Below are positions 17,440-25,417 of a stretch of 33,587 bases of DNA, piece by piece. The notes under the pieces are model-generated. The model did no database searches. It was not told where the DNA came from and saw nothing but the letters and a program-made list of their open reading frames with translations. The stretch comes from Pseudoxanthomonas sp. Root630. GTDB lineage: Bacteria; Pseudomonadota; Gammaproteobacteria; Xanthomonadales; Xanthomonadaceae. How positions within the stretch are numbered: the stretch's first letter is position 1; every line of letters begins with the position of its first letter. The stretch lies in NCBI RefSeq assembly GCF_001427585.1, contig NZ_LMGY01000007.1, positions 1-33,587 on the forward strand, written 5' to 3'. Made by a program: the position numbers and the translations under genes.

Positions 17440-17462
17440 ATGATGTTATAATATACCAATAG
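17440..17462. promoter_or_regulatory. Predicted Zur operator between znuD-like and merC-like genes
   Basis: The core TGTTATA-A-TATACCA (17444-17458) matches the Zur consensus TGTTATA-N-TATAACA at 13 of 14 defined positions. It contains a perfect plus-strand -10 TATAAT (17447-17452) for the MerC-like gene and lies 31 bp upstream of the receptor start at 17409, so one site could repress both directions when zinc is plentiful. A weaker second match (right half TATAACC at 17469-17475) is 17 bp further on. Confidence 0.75.
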
Positions 17463-17493
17463 TGACAATATAACCCTCCCGGAAGTCATACTT

Positions 17494-17907
17494 GTGCCCA
17501 TGAAGTCCTCCCTCCGCTCCTTCATCGACCGGTTCGCCGCCACGGGATCGCTGGTCTGTGCCCTGCATTGCGCGATCACCCCGCTGCTGCTGGCGGCCAT
17601 CCCCTCGTTGGGGTTGTCGGTGTGGCTGGGCGACGGGTTCGAACAGGCCTTCGTGACCTTCGTGACGATCCTGGGCCTCTTCAGCCTGGTCTGGGGTTAT
17701 CGCCGGCACCGCGCGTTCCGCGCGCTGGGCATGCTGATGTTCGGCCTGGCGGCGCTATGGGCGGGCGTGCTGTACGCACCGCTGCACGAATCCGTCGTGC
17801 CCCACGCGATCGTGATGACGGTGGGCGGCATGCTGGTCGGCCTGGCCCACCTGCTCAACCTGCGCCTGAACCACTGGCATATCCACGACGCCAGCTGCGC
17901 CCATTGA
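17494..17907 (+). CDS. MerC-domain inner-membrane protein
   Basis: 137 residues with four hydrophobic segments and the MerC-type metal motif C22-x-x-H25-C26 (LVCALHCAITPLLL) in the first helix, plus a His/Cys-rich tail (HWHIHDASCAH). MerC proteins carry mercuric ions in mer operons, but there is no mer gene here. Divergence from a zinc receptor across a Zur box makes a zinc-related role more likely (inferred). The start is a GTG: GGAAG at 17481-17485 is 8 nt before it but 14 nt before the ATG at 17500. The two starts differ by two residues. Confidence 0.82.
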   Translation: MPMKSSLRSFIDRFAATGSLVCALHCAITPLLLAAIPSLGLSVWLGDGFEQAFVTFVTILGLFSLVWGYRRHRAFRALGMLMFGLAALWAGVLYAPLHESVVPHAIVMTVGGMLVGLAHLLNLRLNHWHIHDASCAH

Positions 17908-18049
17908 GGCCGAGCGTCACGTCGGGCAGGGAGCCGGAGGCCCCGCTGTGGTAGGCTTTGCGGCCCTGCGCGGGTGCCCCGGAACGGTCGGCGCCCCTGC
18001 TACCGCCCTTACCCCCGGGCGGACTTTTCAATGAATCAGGAGAATTACG

Positions 18050-18223
18050 ATGGGCAAGGGTGATCGCAAGACGGCCAAGGGCAAGCGCTATTCGTCCAGC
18101 TACGGCAACGCGCGCAAGCGTACGGTGGCCAAGGCGGGCGTTGCGGCGACCGCTACCGCGAAGAAGGCGGTCGTGAAGGCGCCGGCGAAGAAGGCCGTGA
18201 CCAAGAAGGCTGTCGCCAAGTAA
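18050..18223 (+). CDS. 30S ribosomal protein THX
   Basis: A 57-residue very basic protein that opens MGKGDRKTAKGKRYSSSYGN, the hallmark of the THX (Thx/bTHX) family, which sits in the head of the small ribosomal subunit and binds 16S rRNA. The rest is an Ala/Lys/Val-rich tail (KKAVVKAPAKKAVTKKAVAK) like those seen in gammaproteobacterial homologues. The AGGAG ribosome site at 18038-18042 is well placed. A strong terminator follows 35 bp after the stop, so it is likely transcribed alone. The 142 bp between the MerC-like gene and this start hold no other gene that I can see. Confidence 0.88.
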   Translation: MGKGDRKTAKGKRYSSSYGNARKRTVAKAGVAATATAKKAVVKAPAKKAVTKKAVAK

Positions 18224-18258
18224 GCCCGCCGCACCGGTACGCCGGTCGCGAACGCAAG

Positions 18259-18288
18259 ACCCCGGCTCCCGCCGGGGTTTTCGTTTTT
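18259..18288 (+). terminator. Rho-independent terminator after THX
   Basis: Stem ACCCCGGC (18259-18266), loop TCCC, stem GCCGGGGT (18271-18278), then TTTCGTTTTT. It lies between convergent THX and hutI and reaches the hutI stop codon (18288-18290). On the minus strand the A/T context is poorer, so it mainly serves THX. Confidence 0.88.
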
Positions 18289-19514
18289 CAGGGGGTGCCC
18301 ACGACCTGGCCGCCCACGTGCACGGCCGACACCAGGTCGCCGCCCAGCCAGTACGCCAGTTGCGCTGGCTGGCCGATGCGCCAGCGCACGAAGTCCGCGC
18401 GCTGGCCCGCCATCAGGCGGCCGCGATCCTCGAGGCCCAGCGCCTGGGCCGCATGCACGGTGGCGCCGCGCAGCGCTTCTTCCGGCGTCAGGCGGAAATG
18501 CGTACAGGCCAGCGACATGGCCAGGCGCAGCGACTGCAGGGGCGAGGTGCCCGGATTGCAGTCGGTCGCCACCGCCATCGGCACGCCATGGGCGCGGAAT
18601 GCGTCCAGCGGTGGGAGTTTCGTTTCGCGCAACACATGGAAGGCGCCCGGCAGCAGGACGGCAACACTGCCTGCGCGCGCCATCGCCGCGACGCCGGCTT
18701 CCGAGGTGTATTCCACGTGGTCGGCGGATAGTCCGCCGAAATCCGCGACCAGCGCCGCGCCACCGCCATCGCTGAGCTGGTCGGCATGCAGCTTTACCGG
18801 GATTCCCAATGCGCGCGCTGTCTCGAACACGCGCTGCGTCTGCGCCGCCGTGAAGCCGATGCGCTCGCAGAACGCGTCCACCGCGTCCACCAGGCCTTCC
18901 GCGTGCAACGTCGGCAGCCAGCTGCACACGGCATCGATGTAGTGGTCTTCGCGCCCGGCGAACTCGGGCGGCAACGCATGCGCACCGAGGAACGTGGTGC
19001 GCACGGTGATGCCGAGGATGTCGCCGATGCGGCGCGCCACGCGCAGCATCTTGCGTTCGTTGTCGAAGTCGAGCCCGTAGCCGGATTTGATCTCCAGCGT
19101 CGTCACGCCGTCGTCGCGCAGCGCGCGCGCGCGCGGCAGCGAGACGTCCAGCAACGCGTCCTCGCTGGCGGCCCGGGTGGCCCGCACGGTGGACACGATG
19201 CCGCCACCGGCGCGCGCGATGTCTTCGTAGCTGGCGCCCTGCAGGCGCTGTTCGAACTCACCGGCCCGGTCGCCGGCGAACACCACATGCGTGTGGCAAT
19301 CCACCAGGCCAGGCGTCACCCAATCGCCCTGCGCGTCCACGACCTGGTCGGCCAGTGACGCCGGTGGAGCCGGCAGATCCACGAGACTGCCCGCAAACAC
19401 GAGCGTGCCATCGCGCCAGCCCAGCGCACCGTTCTCCACCACGCCATAGCCGGCATCCCCAGCCAGCGTGACCAGTCGGACGTTGACCAGCAGGCCATCC
19501 CAGCGCGTCTCCAT
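18288..19514 (-). CDS. hutI: Imidazolonepropionase
   Basis: Hydrolyses imidazolone-5-propionate to N-formimino-L-glutamate, the third step of histidine degradation. The 408-residue amidohydrolase has the metal motif H74-x-H76 ([16 protein letters not shown]), the substrate region [40 protein letters not shown], and the distal metal Asp in [10 protein letters not shown]. The length is normal for HutI. I start at the ATG 19514 (METRWD) rather than in-frame codons further up, which would overlap the small membrane-protein gene. That gene ends 4 bp before this start, so the two are co-transcribed. hutF lies divergently just beyond. Confidence 0.95.
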   Translation of the reverse strand: METRWDGLLVNVRLVTLAGDAGYGVVENGALGWRDGTLVFAGSLVDLPAPPASLADQVVDAQGDWVTPGLVDCHTHVVFAGDRAGEFEQRLQGASYEDIARAGGGIVSTVRATRAASEDALLDVSLPRARALRDDGVTTLEIKSGYGLDFDNERKMLRVARRIGDILGITVRTTFLGAHALPPEFAGREDHYIDAVCSWLPTLHAEGLVDAVDAFCERIGFTAAQTQRVFETARALGIPVKLHADQLSDGGGAALVADFGGLSADHVEYTSEAGVAAMARAGSVAVLLPGAFHVLRETKLPPLDAFRAHGVPMAVATDCNPGTSPLQSLRLAMSLACTHFRLTPEEALRGATVHAAQALGLEDRGRLMAGQRADFVRWRIGQPAQLAYWLGGDLVSAVHVGGQVVGTP

Positions 19515-19518
19515 GTCG

Positions 19519-19719
19519 TCAGTCGCCTCCACCGCCACCATCGCAGCCGCCGCCATCGGATGTGCACGCCGTATCGCTGTGCGTGGAAAGCTCGGGCTCG
19601 GTGGCGCTTTCGCCGGCGCCGTTGCCGGCGCCACCTTTCTTCTTCTGCGCCTGCACGGCGATGAAGACCACCATCAGCGCGAGGGCGACGGCAACCAGCG
19701 AGAGGACGATGGCAAGCAT
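19519..19719 (-). CDS. Small single-pass membrane protein with a Cys/Gly-rich tail
   Basis: 66 residues: one membrane helix at about 2-23 ([21 protein letters not shown]), a basic stretch QAQKKKGG that suggests the C-terminus faces the cytoplasm, then a Ser/Thr/Glu-rich region and a tail C52-TSDGGG-C59-DGGGGGD. The stop is 4 bp before the hutI ATG, giving translational coupling. I do not recognise the family; similar C-G-G-G-C-G-G tails occur in otherwise unrelated membrane proteins. The short length makes it less certain than its neighbours, but the helix, the tight junction with hutI and the good ATG support a real gene. Confidence 0.65.
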   Translation of the reverse strand: MLAIVLSLVAVALALMVVFIAVQAQKKKGGAGNGAGESATEPELSTHSDTACTSDGGGCDGGGGGD

Positions 19720-19791
19720 GGCGGCGGGCGTGTCTTGGCGTGGGCGACGCGGTAGCCTAACGCACCCCTGTCGCCGGCCGTAAGCACCGCC

Positions 19792-21048
19792 ATGTCGAAT
19801 CCCTATTCTCCCGCAGGCCTGCCCGTCCTGACCGACGCAGGATGGCGCGTTCCCGGCATCGCCAACCTGCATTCGCACGCCTTCCAGCGGGCGATGGCGG
19901 GGCTGGCCGAGCACCAGACGAATCCGGAAGACAGCTTCTGGACCTGGCGGGAAATCATGTACCGCTTCGCCGCGCGGATGACGCCCGAGAGCACCTACGC
20001 GGTGGCGACGCAGCTGTATGCCGAGATGCTGGAAGCCGGCTACACCCGCGTGTGCGAATTCCATTACGTGCACCACCAACCCGACGGCGCGCCATATGAC
20101 GATCCCGCGGCGATGTCGAACGCCTTGATCGCCGCCGCGCGCGACACCGGCATCGGCATGACCCTGTTGCCGGTGCTGTACATGACGGGCGGCTTCGACG
20201 GTCGCGACCTGTCGGCGCGTCAGCGGAGGTTCGGGCACGACGTTGACGGCTTCCTCCGCCTGCTCGAAAGCCTGCGTCCGCTGCAGGACGAGCGGCTGCG
20301 CGTCGGCTGTGCGTTCCACAGCCTGCGCGCCGTGCCGGAAGCCGCCATGCGCGACGTGCTGACAGCACTGCCTGCCGATGCACCGGTGCACATCCACATC
20401 GCCGAGCAGGTGGGCGAAGTGCAGGACTGCCTGGCGCTGCGCAATGCCCGCCCGGTGGAGTGGTTGCTGCGCGAATTCCCGGTCGACCACCGCTGGACGC
20501 TGGTGCACGCCACGCACCTGACGCCGGAGGAAACACGTGGCATCGCCGACAGCGGCGCCACCGTCGCGATCTGTCCTACGACGGAAGCCAACCTCGGCGA
20601 CGGCCTGTTCCCGCTGCGCGAGTTCCTGCAGGCCGGCGGCCGCTGGGGCATCGGTTCGGATTCCCACGTTTCGGTGTCGCCGGTAGAAGAGCTGCGCTGG
20701 CTGGAGTACGGCCAGCGACTCATCACGCGCCATCGCAACATCGCGGTGCTGCCGGGTTCGCCGAGTGTCGGCCGTACCCTGCTGGCGGGCGTGCTGGACA
20801 GCGAGGCGGATGCCACGGGCCTCGCGCCGGATCCGCAGGACGCCGTCTGGCTGGAGGCCGATGCCCCGGTACTGGCGGGCGCGACGACGGAAGACCTGGT
20901 GGATCGTTGGCTGTTCGCCGGCAACCGGCCGCTGGTCCGGTCGGTCCGGATCGGCGGGCGCGAGGTGGTCGCCGAGGGCCGTCATGTCGACCGTGACGCC
21001 ATCGCACGGCGCTACGGCACCACGGTGCGCCGACTGCTGGGCGACTGA
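19792..21048 (+). CDS. hutF: Formimidoylglutamate deiminase
   Basis: Converts N-formimino-L-glutamate to N-formyl-L-glutamate in the five-step histidine pathway (HutG would then release glutamate). 418 residues of the amidohydrolase superfamily: H27 and H29 (ANLHSHAFQRAMAGLAEH), the substrate motif EFHYVHH, HIHIAEQ, LVHATHLT, TEANLGDG and the metal Asp in GSDSHVS. The catalytic core is complete, but the N-terminus is short: about 29 residues fewer precede HxH than in Pseudomonas HutF. An in-frame TAG at 19753 prevents a long upstream extension. Divergent from the small protein-hutI operon across 72 bp. Confidence 0.93.
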   Translation: MSNPYSPAGLPVLTDAGWRVPGIANLHSHAFQRAMAGLAEHQTNPEDSFWTWREIMYRFAARMTPESTYAVATQLYAEMLEAGYTRVCEFHYVHHQPDGAPYDDPAAMSNALIAAARDTGIGMTLLPVLYMTGGFDGRDLSARQRRFGHDVDGFLRLLESLRPLQDERLRVGCAFHSLRAVPEAAMRDVLTALPADAPVHIHIAEQVGEVQDCLALRNARPVEWLLREFPVDHRWTLVHATHLTPEETRGIADSGATVAICPTTEANLGDGLFPLREFLQAGGRWGIGSDSHVSVSPVEELRWLEYGQRLITRHRNIAVLPGSPSVGRTLLAGVLDSEADATGLAPDPQDAVWLEADAPVLAGATTEDLVDRWLFAGNRPLVRSVRIGGREVVAEGRHVDRDAIARRYGTTVRRLLGD

Positions 21049-21174
21049 GGCTTGGCGCGTCGGTCATCTTCCGGATCGCGGCGTTCGTCGCCGCCACCGG
21101 CGCGCCCATCGCAGACCCGCACGTCCGGCGACGACGTCCGCCAGCATGGCGACCATCCCATCAGGAGAACCGCC

Positions 21175-22818
21175 ATGGCCTACGCCCATTCGATCGCCTT
21201 CACCCTCGCCGCCGCCGGCGTCGCCGCCTTCACGCCCGCCCACGCGATGACGGACCAGGCATTGGCCGGTGTTGTCCAGCAGCGCCTGCAGGGCGACCGC
21301 ACGGAGGCCTGCATGGCGGTCGCGGTCGTCGAGGCCGGCACGGTCGCCCGTACCTACCAGTGCGCGGATGCGAAGGATGCATCGCGCATCGGGCCGGATA
21401 CGGCTTTCGAGATCGGCTCGGTCAGCAAGACGATGACCGCGGCGTTGCTCGCCGACCTGATCGCGCAGGGCAAGGGTTCGTTGGACGATCCGCTCTCCGC
21501 CTGGTTGCCCGCAGGTACGAAGCTGCCGGAGTACCAGGGCAAGCCGATCCTGCTGCGCCACGTGGTGACCCACACCTCCGGCTTGCCGGCGCTGCCCTCG
21601 CGCATGGGAGCGCCGGACATGGCGGACCCGTACGCGAAGCTGGACGAGACCGCGCTGCTCGCCTCGCTGGGCGACGTCACGCTCACCGCGGCACCCGGCA
21701 CCAAGTTCGAGTACTCCAATTTCGCCTCGATGGTGCTCTCGTATGCCGTCGCGCGCCGCGCCGGCACCGATATGGAGACGCTGCTGAAGCAGCGCCTGTT
21801 CGCGCCGCTCGGCATGCAGCATGCCTATGTCAATGCGGCGCCCGCCGGTGTGCGCGCAGCCGTGGGCCATACGCCGAATGCGCGGGCCACGTCGGCCTGG
21901 CATTTCCAGACCAACCTCGCCGGTGTCGGCGGCGTGCGTGCCACGCTCGACGACATGGTGCGTTACGTGCAGGGCCAGCTGGGAACCGAAACGACGTCGA
22001 TCTCGGCCGCCCTGCAACGCTCGCAGCAGAAGGTGTCGGACGCGCCGCCGATGGCGATGAACTGGATGCTGATGCCCGTCGGCGGACGTACCGTGCACGT
22101 GCATGAAGGCGGCACCGGCGGCTTCTCGTCGTTCGTGTCGTTCGACAAGGACAAGCAGCGCGGCGTGGTGATCCTGTCGGACACGACGTGGAACTCGATC
22201 GGCAGCCTGGGTTCTTTGGGCCTGCACCTGGTCGACGCCAGCTTCCCGCTCGGCACGCCGCGTCGCGAAGCCACGCCGGACGCGGCACTGCTCGATGGGC
22301 TCGCTGGCGAATACGAGCTCGCGGGCGGCATGAAGATGACCCTGCGCCGCAAGGGCGATGCGCTGGAGATCCAGGCGGCCGGGCAGGGCGCGTATGCGAT
22401 GGGGTACGACAGCGCGGGCGATTTCTATCCGCGCGAGCTCGATGCGGTGCTGCGGCCGCAGCGCACGGCGGCCGGCCAGTCGTTCACCTGGATGCAGATG
22501 GGCGGTGTGCTGCCGGCCAAGCGGATCGACGCCGCCGCAGCGAAGCCCGCGTTGAAGGTCGATGCGGCCGTGCTGCGCGAATACGAAGGCGAGTACCCGC
22601 TGGTGCCCGCGTTCGCGCTCACCGTGAAGGCGCAAGGCGAGACGCTGACCATCCAGGGCACGGGCCAGCCCGCATTGCCGGTGCAGGCGGTCGAGCGCGA
22701 TGTGTTCGTCATGGACGCCGTCGGCGCGGAGATCCGCTTCGAACGCGATGCGGCCGGCAAGGTGGTCGCACTGACGCTCAAGCAGGCCGGCCAGCAACTG
22801 CGCGGCGAGAGGAAGTAA
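21175..22818 (+). CDS. Exported serine beta-lactamase-fold hydrolase with C-terminal DUF3471-like domains
   Basis: 547 residues with a signal peptide (1-24, ending PAHA). The class C beta-lactamase/esterase fold has S82-V-S-K85 (nucleophile and general base), Y180-S-N182 and H310-E-G-G (replacing KTG). After about residue 385 come two lipocalin-like repeats (LAGEYELAGGMKMTLRRKGD and YEGEYPLVPAFALTVKAQGE), as in DUF3471-type D-aminopeptidase/esterase relatives. True beta-lactamase activity is unlikely to be its main role, because this family is mostly peptidases and esterases. The start has an AGGAG site at 21162-21166. It ends 2 bp before the LytS-type kinase, so the three genes here form an operon. 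Confidence 0.9.
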   Translation: MAYAHSIAFTLAAAGVAAFTPAHAMTDQALAGVVQQRLQGDRTEACMAVAVVEAGTVARTYQCADAKDASRIGPDTAFEIGSVSKTMTAALLADLIAQGKGSLDDPLSAWLPAGTKLPEYQGKPILLRHVVTHTSGLPALPSRMGAPDMADPYAKLDETALLASLGDVTLTAAPGTKFEYSNFASMVLSYAVARRAGTDMETLLKQRLFAPLGMQHAYVNAAPAGVRAAVGHTPNARATSAWHFQTNLAGVGGVRATLDDMVRYVQGQLGTETTSISAALQRSQQKVSDAPPMAMNWMLMPVGGRTVHVHEGGTGGFSSFVSFDKDKQRGVVILSDTTWNSIGSLGSLGLHLVDASFPLGTPRREATPDAALLDGLAGEYELAGGMKMTLRRKGDALEIQAAGQGAYAMGYDSAGDFYPRELDAVLRPQRTAAGQSFTWMQMGGVLPAKRIDAAAAKPALKVDAAVLREYEGEYPLVPAFALTVKAQGETLTIQGTGQPALPVQAVERDVFVMDAVGAEIRFERDAAGKVVALTLKQAGQQLRGERK

Positions 22819-22820
22819 GC

Positions 22821-24038
22821 ATGGAGCGGACCTATCCGCTGCGACAGAAGCTGCCCGCCGAAGTGCTGGTGGGCGGCGATGCGGTATGGAGTCGCTACCG
22901 GCAGTATCCGGTGTTCGGCCTGCGTTGGCTGCTCGGGCGCAGCCTGCTGTTCTGCAGCGTGATCGCGGTGGTCGCCGCGTTCATCGGCACCGGCAGCGGC
23001 GTGGCCGTGCAGGACCTCGGCGTCGCGATCAAGGTAGCGATCACCCAGTTCGTGGTCTTCAGCCTCATGGCCACGCTGGGGCCCGCCCTGGCCACCGCCG
23101 TGCGGCACCGTGCATGGCCGGTGGCGCGGGAGCGCAAGGCCGTCGTCATCGCCGTGCTGGTCGGCATGGTGTTCAGCTTCTTCATCGACCGCGTGGGATC
23201 GTCCTACATCGAGCAGTTGATCAAGCCGGGCCTGGAGGCCGCAGGCATGTCGATGAATCCCCCCGCGCTGTCGCCGTTGGTGAAGGCGATCGGGTTGGCG
23301 ATCAACGTCGCGGCGCTGGTGGTGATCTACGGCCTGTTCGGCGGCGGCCTGGCGCTGCGGGCGTACTTCAGCGAACACCGCCGCTGGGACGAGCACCACC
23401 ACGTGCGCGAACTCAGCGCGCTGGAAGGACGCGTGCACGAAGCCGACCTCCGCCTGGGCGTGCTGCAGGCGCAGGTGGAGCCGCACTTCCTGTTCAACAC
23501 GCTGGCCTCCGTCCGCGCGCTGGTGCGGCAGGATCCCGCGCAGGCCGAGGCAACGCTGGACGCGCTGGTCGATTTCCTGCGCGCCACCATTCCCAAGCTG
23601 CGCGACGACCGCGGCCTGCATGCCACGCTCGGCCAGCAGCTCGATATCTGCAGCAGTTATCTCGCGCTGATGCAGATGCGCATGGGCGGCCGGCTGAGCT
23701 ACTCCGTGCACGCCGACGACGCCTTGCGCGCAGCGCCGTTCCCGCCCTCGCTGCTGATCACGCTGGTGGAGAACGCGATCAAGCACGGCATCGAACCACG
23801 GCCCGGTCCCGGGCGCATCGACGTCGAGGCGGTACGCGATGGCGAAACCCTGCGCGTGCAGGTGCACGACGACGGCGCCGGCCTGCAACCCGGCCTGAGC
23901 ACCGGCGTCGGCCTGACGAACGTGCGCGAACAGCTGTCGGCGCGATACGGCGCGCGTGCGGCCTTCGCCCTGGCGCCTGCTGCGGGCGGTCGCGGTGTTT
24001 GCGCCGAGATCCGCCTGCCGCTAGGGTCGCCGGCATGA
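22821..24038 (+). CDS. LytS/AlgZ-type sensor histidine kinase
   Basis: 405-residue inner-membrane kinase. Four hydrophobic segments (about 38-56, 72-92, 107-122 and 153-178) are followed by a His_kinase domain with phospho-acceptor H222 in QAQVEPHFLFNTLASVRALV, and an HATPase_c domain with LVENAIKHGIEP (N box) and DDGAGLQPG...GVGLTNVREQL (G boxes). It has no extracellular sensor domain, so it probably senses within or near the membrane. The stop overlaps the start of the LytTR regulator (ATGA at 24035-24038), and it begins 2 bp after the beta-lactamase-fold gene. Confidence 0.92.
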   Translation: MERTYPLRQKLPAEVLVGGDAVWSRYRQYPVFGLRWLLGRSLLFCSVIAVVAAFIGTGSGVAVQDLGVAIKVAITQFVVFSLMATLGPALATAVRHRAWPVARERKAVVIAVLVGMVFSFFIDRVGSSYIEQLIKPGLEAAGMSMNPPALSPLVKAIGLAINVAALVVIYGLFGGGLALRAYFSEHRRWDEHHHVRELSALEGRVHEADLRLGVLQAQVEPHFLFNTLASVRALVRQDPAQAEATLDALVDFLRATIPKLRDDRGLHATLGQQLDICSSYLALMQMRMGGRLSYSVHADDALRAAPFPPSLLITLVENAIKHGIEPRPGPGRIDVEAVRDGETLRVQVHDDGAGLQPGLSTGVGLTNVREQLSARYGARAAFALAPAAGGRGVCAEIRLPLGSPA

Positions 24039-24796
24039 ACGCCGTCACCGCCCTGATCGCCGAAGACGAAGCGCCACAGCGTCGCGCACTGCAGCAGCAA
24101 CTGCGTGCGGCGTGGCCCGGGCTGGAGGTGGTGGCTGTCTGCGAGGACGGGCTTTCTGCGCTGGAGGCGGTCGCACAGCATCGGCCGCAGGTGGCCTTCC
24201 TCGACATCCGCATGCCGGGCGTCAGCGGCCTGGATGTGGCCCGGCAGGTGGTGGCGCAGGGCGGACTGGTCGTGTTCACCACGGCGTACGAGGATTACGC
24301 CATCCGCGCGTTCGAAGCGGGCGCGGCGGACTACCTGCTGAAGCCGGTGCAGGACGCACGGTTGGCGCAGGCGGTGGCGCGCGTGCAGGCACGGTTGATG
24401 GACGCGCGCGCGCCCGACATGCGCACGCTGATCGACGACCTGGAAGCGCGCCTGCGGCCGCAGGGCGACCGCCTGATCCGCTGGATCACCGCCAGTGTCG
24501 GCGACAGCGTGCGCATGATCGCGATCGACGAGGTGTTGTTCTTCCAGGCGCAGGACAAGTACGTGCGCGTGGTGACCGCCGATGACGAAGCCATCATCCG
24601 CATGCCATTGAAAGAGCTGCTCGGCGGGCTGGACCCGGACGTGTTCTGGCAGGTGCACCGCGGCGTGCTGGTGCGCGTGCAGGCGATCGACCGCGTGCGC
24701 AAGGACGACCTGGGCCGGCACCAGTTGAGCGTGAAGGGGCGCGACGACGTGCTGCCGGTCAGCGGCGCGTTCCAGCAGCGTTTCCGCGGGATGTGA
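24035..24796 (+). CDS. LytTR family response regulator
   Basis: 253 residues. Receiver domain (1-120) with acidic pocket E10-D11, phospho-acceptor D57 (VAFLDIRMPGVSG), T-loop FTTAYEDYA and K-P pair LLKPV. LytTR DNA-binding domain at about 150-250 (IDEVLFFQAQDKYVRV, the conserved MPLKELLGGL, FWQVHRGVLVRV). It is the partner of the preceding kinase, with which it shares 4 nt. The nearest possible target is the operon's own first gene, the beta-lactamase-fold hydrolase; no clear LytTR direct repeats were found in the short upstream gap. Confidence 0.93.
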   Translation: MNAVTALIAEDEAPQRRALQQQLRAAWPGLEVVAVCEDGLSALEAVAQHRPQVAFLDIRMPGVSGLDVARQVVAQGGLVVFTTAYEDYAIRAFEAGAADYLLKPVQDARLAQAVARVQARLMDARAPDMRTLIDDLEARLRPQGDRLIRWITASVGDSVRMIAIDEVLFFQAQDKYVRVVTADDEAIIRMPLKELLGGLDPDVFWQVHRGVLVRVQAIDRVRKDDLGRHQLSVKGRDDVLPVSGAFQQRFRGM

Positions 24797-24802
24797 CCCG
24801 GC

Positions 24803-25300
24803 TCAGCCGAACAGGTCGCGGGACGGCGGCAGCGCGCCTTCCAGTTCCAGCAGGAATTGCTTGGTCGGCAGGCCGCCGCCGAAACCGGTGAGTGCGCCGT
24901 CAGCGCCGATCACCCGATGGCAGGGCAGCACGATGGGCAACGGGTTGCGCCCATTCGCCGCGCCCACCGCGCGCATGGCGGTGGGCTTGCCCACCCGCTG
25001 CGCCAGTTGCGCGTAGCTGATCGTCTCGCCATAGCCGATGCCGGCGAGCGTCATCCATACCGTGCGCTGGAAGTCGGTGCCGCGCGGCGCCAGCGGCAGG
25101 TCGAAATCGCGTCGCTTCGCCGCGAAGTAGTCGTCCAACTGGCGGGCGGCCAGCTCGAGCACGCGGTTATCGCCAGGCAGCCATCCCTCACGGTCTGCCG
25201 GATGCCGGTTGCGCGGAAACTCGATCGCATGCAGGCCTTCATCGGTCGCGGCGAGGGTGAGCGGGCCCACGGGGCTGTCGAGATGGCGGAAGAGGATCAT
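24803..25300 (-). CDS. ogt: Methylated-DNA-[protein]-cysteine S-methyltransferase
   Basis: Removes methyl groups from O6-methylguanine (and O4-methylthymine) by moving them to its own cysteine. The 165-residue protein has the acceptor Cys127 in LPCHRVIG, the helix-turn-helix region [30 protein letters not shown], and [17 protein letters not shown]. The start at 25300 (MILFRH) gives the usual Ogt length; a second ATG at 25324 would add eight residues. It converges on the LytTR gene (6 bp between stops). Upstream, across a REP pair, lies another alkylation-repair gene in the same direction. Confidence 0.93.
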   Translation of the reverse strand: MILFRHLDSPVGPLTLAATDEGLHAIEFPRNRHPADREGWLPGDNRVLELAARQLDDYFAAKRRDFDLPLAPRGTDFQRTVWMTLAGIGYGETISYAQLAQRVGKPTAMRAVGAANGRNPLPIVLPCHRVIGADGALTGFGGGLPTKQFLLELEGALPPSRDLFG

Positions 25301-25350
25301 GGTGGGCAGGATCTCAGATGTCATGCCAGAGAAAAACCAGAAGAACATGT

Positions 25351-25417
25351 TGTGGGAGCGACGTAAGTCGCGATGGCGCACCGGTAACGCCTCATCGCGA
25401 CTTACGTCGCTCCCACA
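25351..25417. repeat. Inverted pair of REP elements (family 1)
   Basis: Perfect 25-bp arms, TGTGGGAGCGACGTAAGTCG... at 25351-25375 and its reverse complement at 25393-25417, have a 17-nt spacer. The right arm overlaps the stop codon of the Ada/AlkA fusion gene (25402-25404), so REP sequence supplies that protein's last residues. It separates this gene from ogt. Confidence 0.9.

Noticed and set aside
15580..17451. A 623-codon plus-strand frame opposite the TonB-dependent receptor
   Set aside because: Same shadow effect; the minus-strand product has a signal peptide, TonB box, plug and barrel, the plus-strand product has no recognisable feature.
21052..21174. An upstream start (21052) for the beta-lactamase-fold gene
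   Set aside because: It would add 41 Arg/Ser-rich residues in front of a clear signal peptide; the ATG at 21175 has a well-placed AGGAG.
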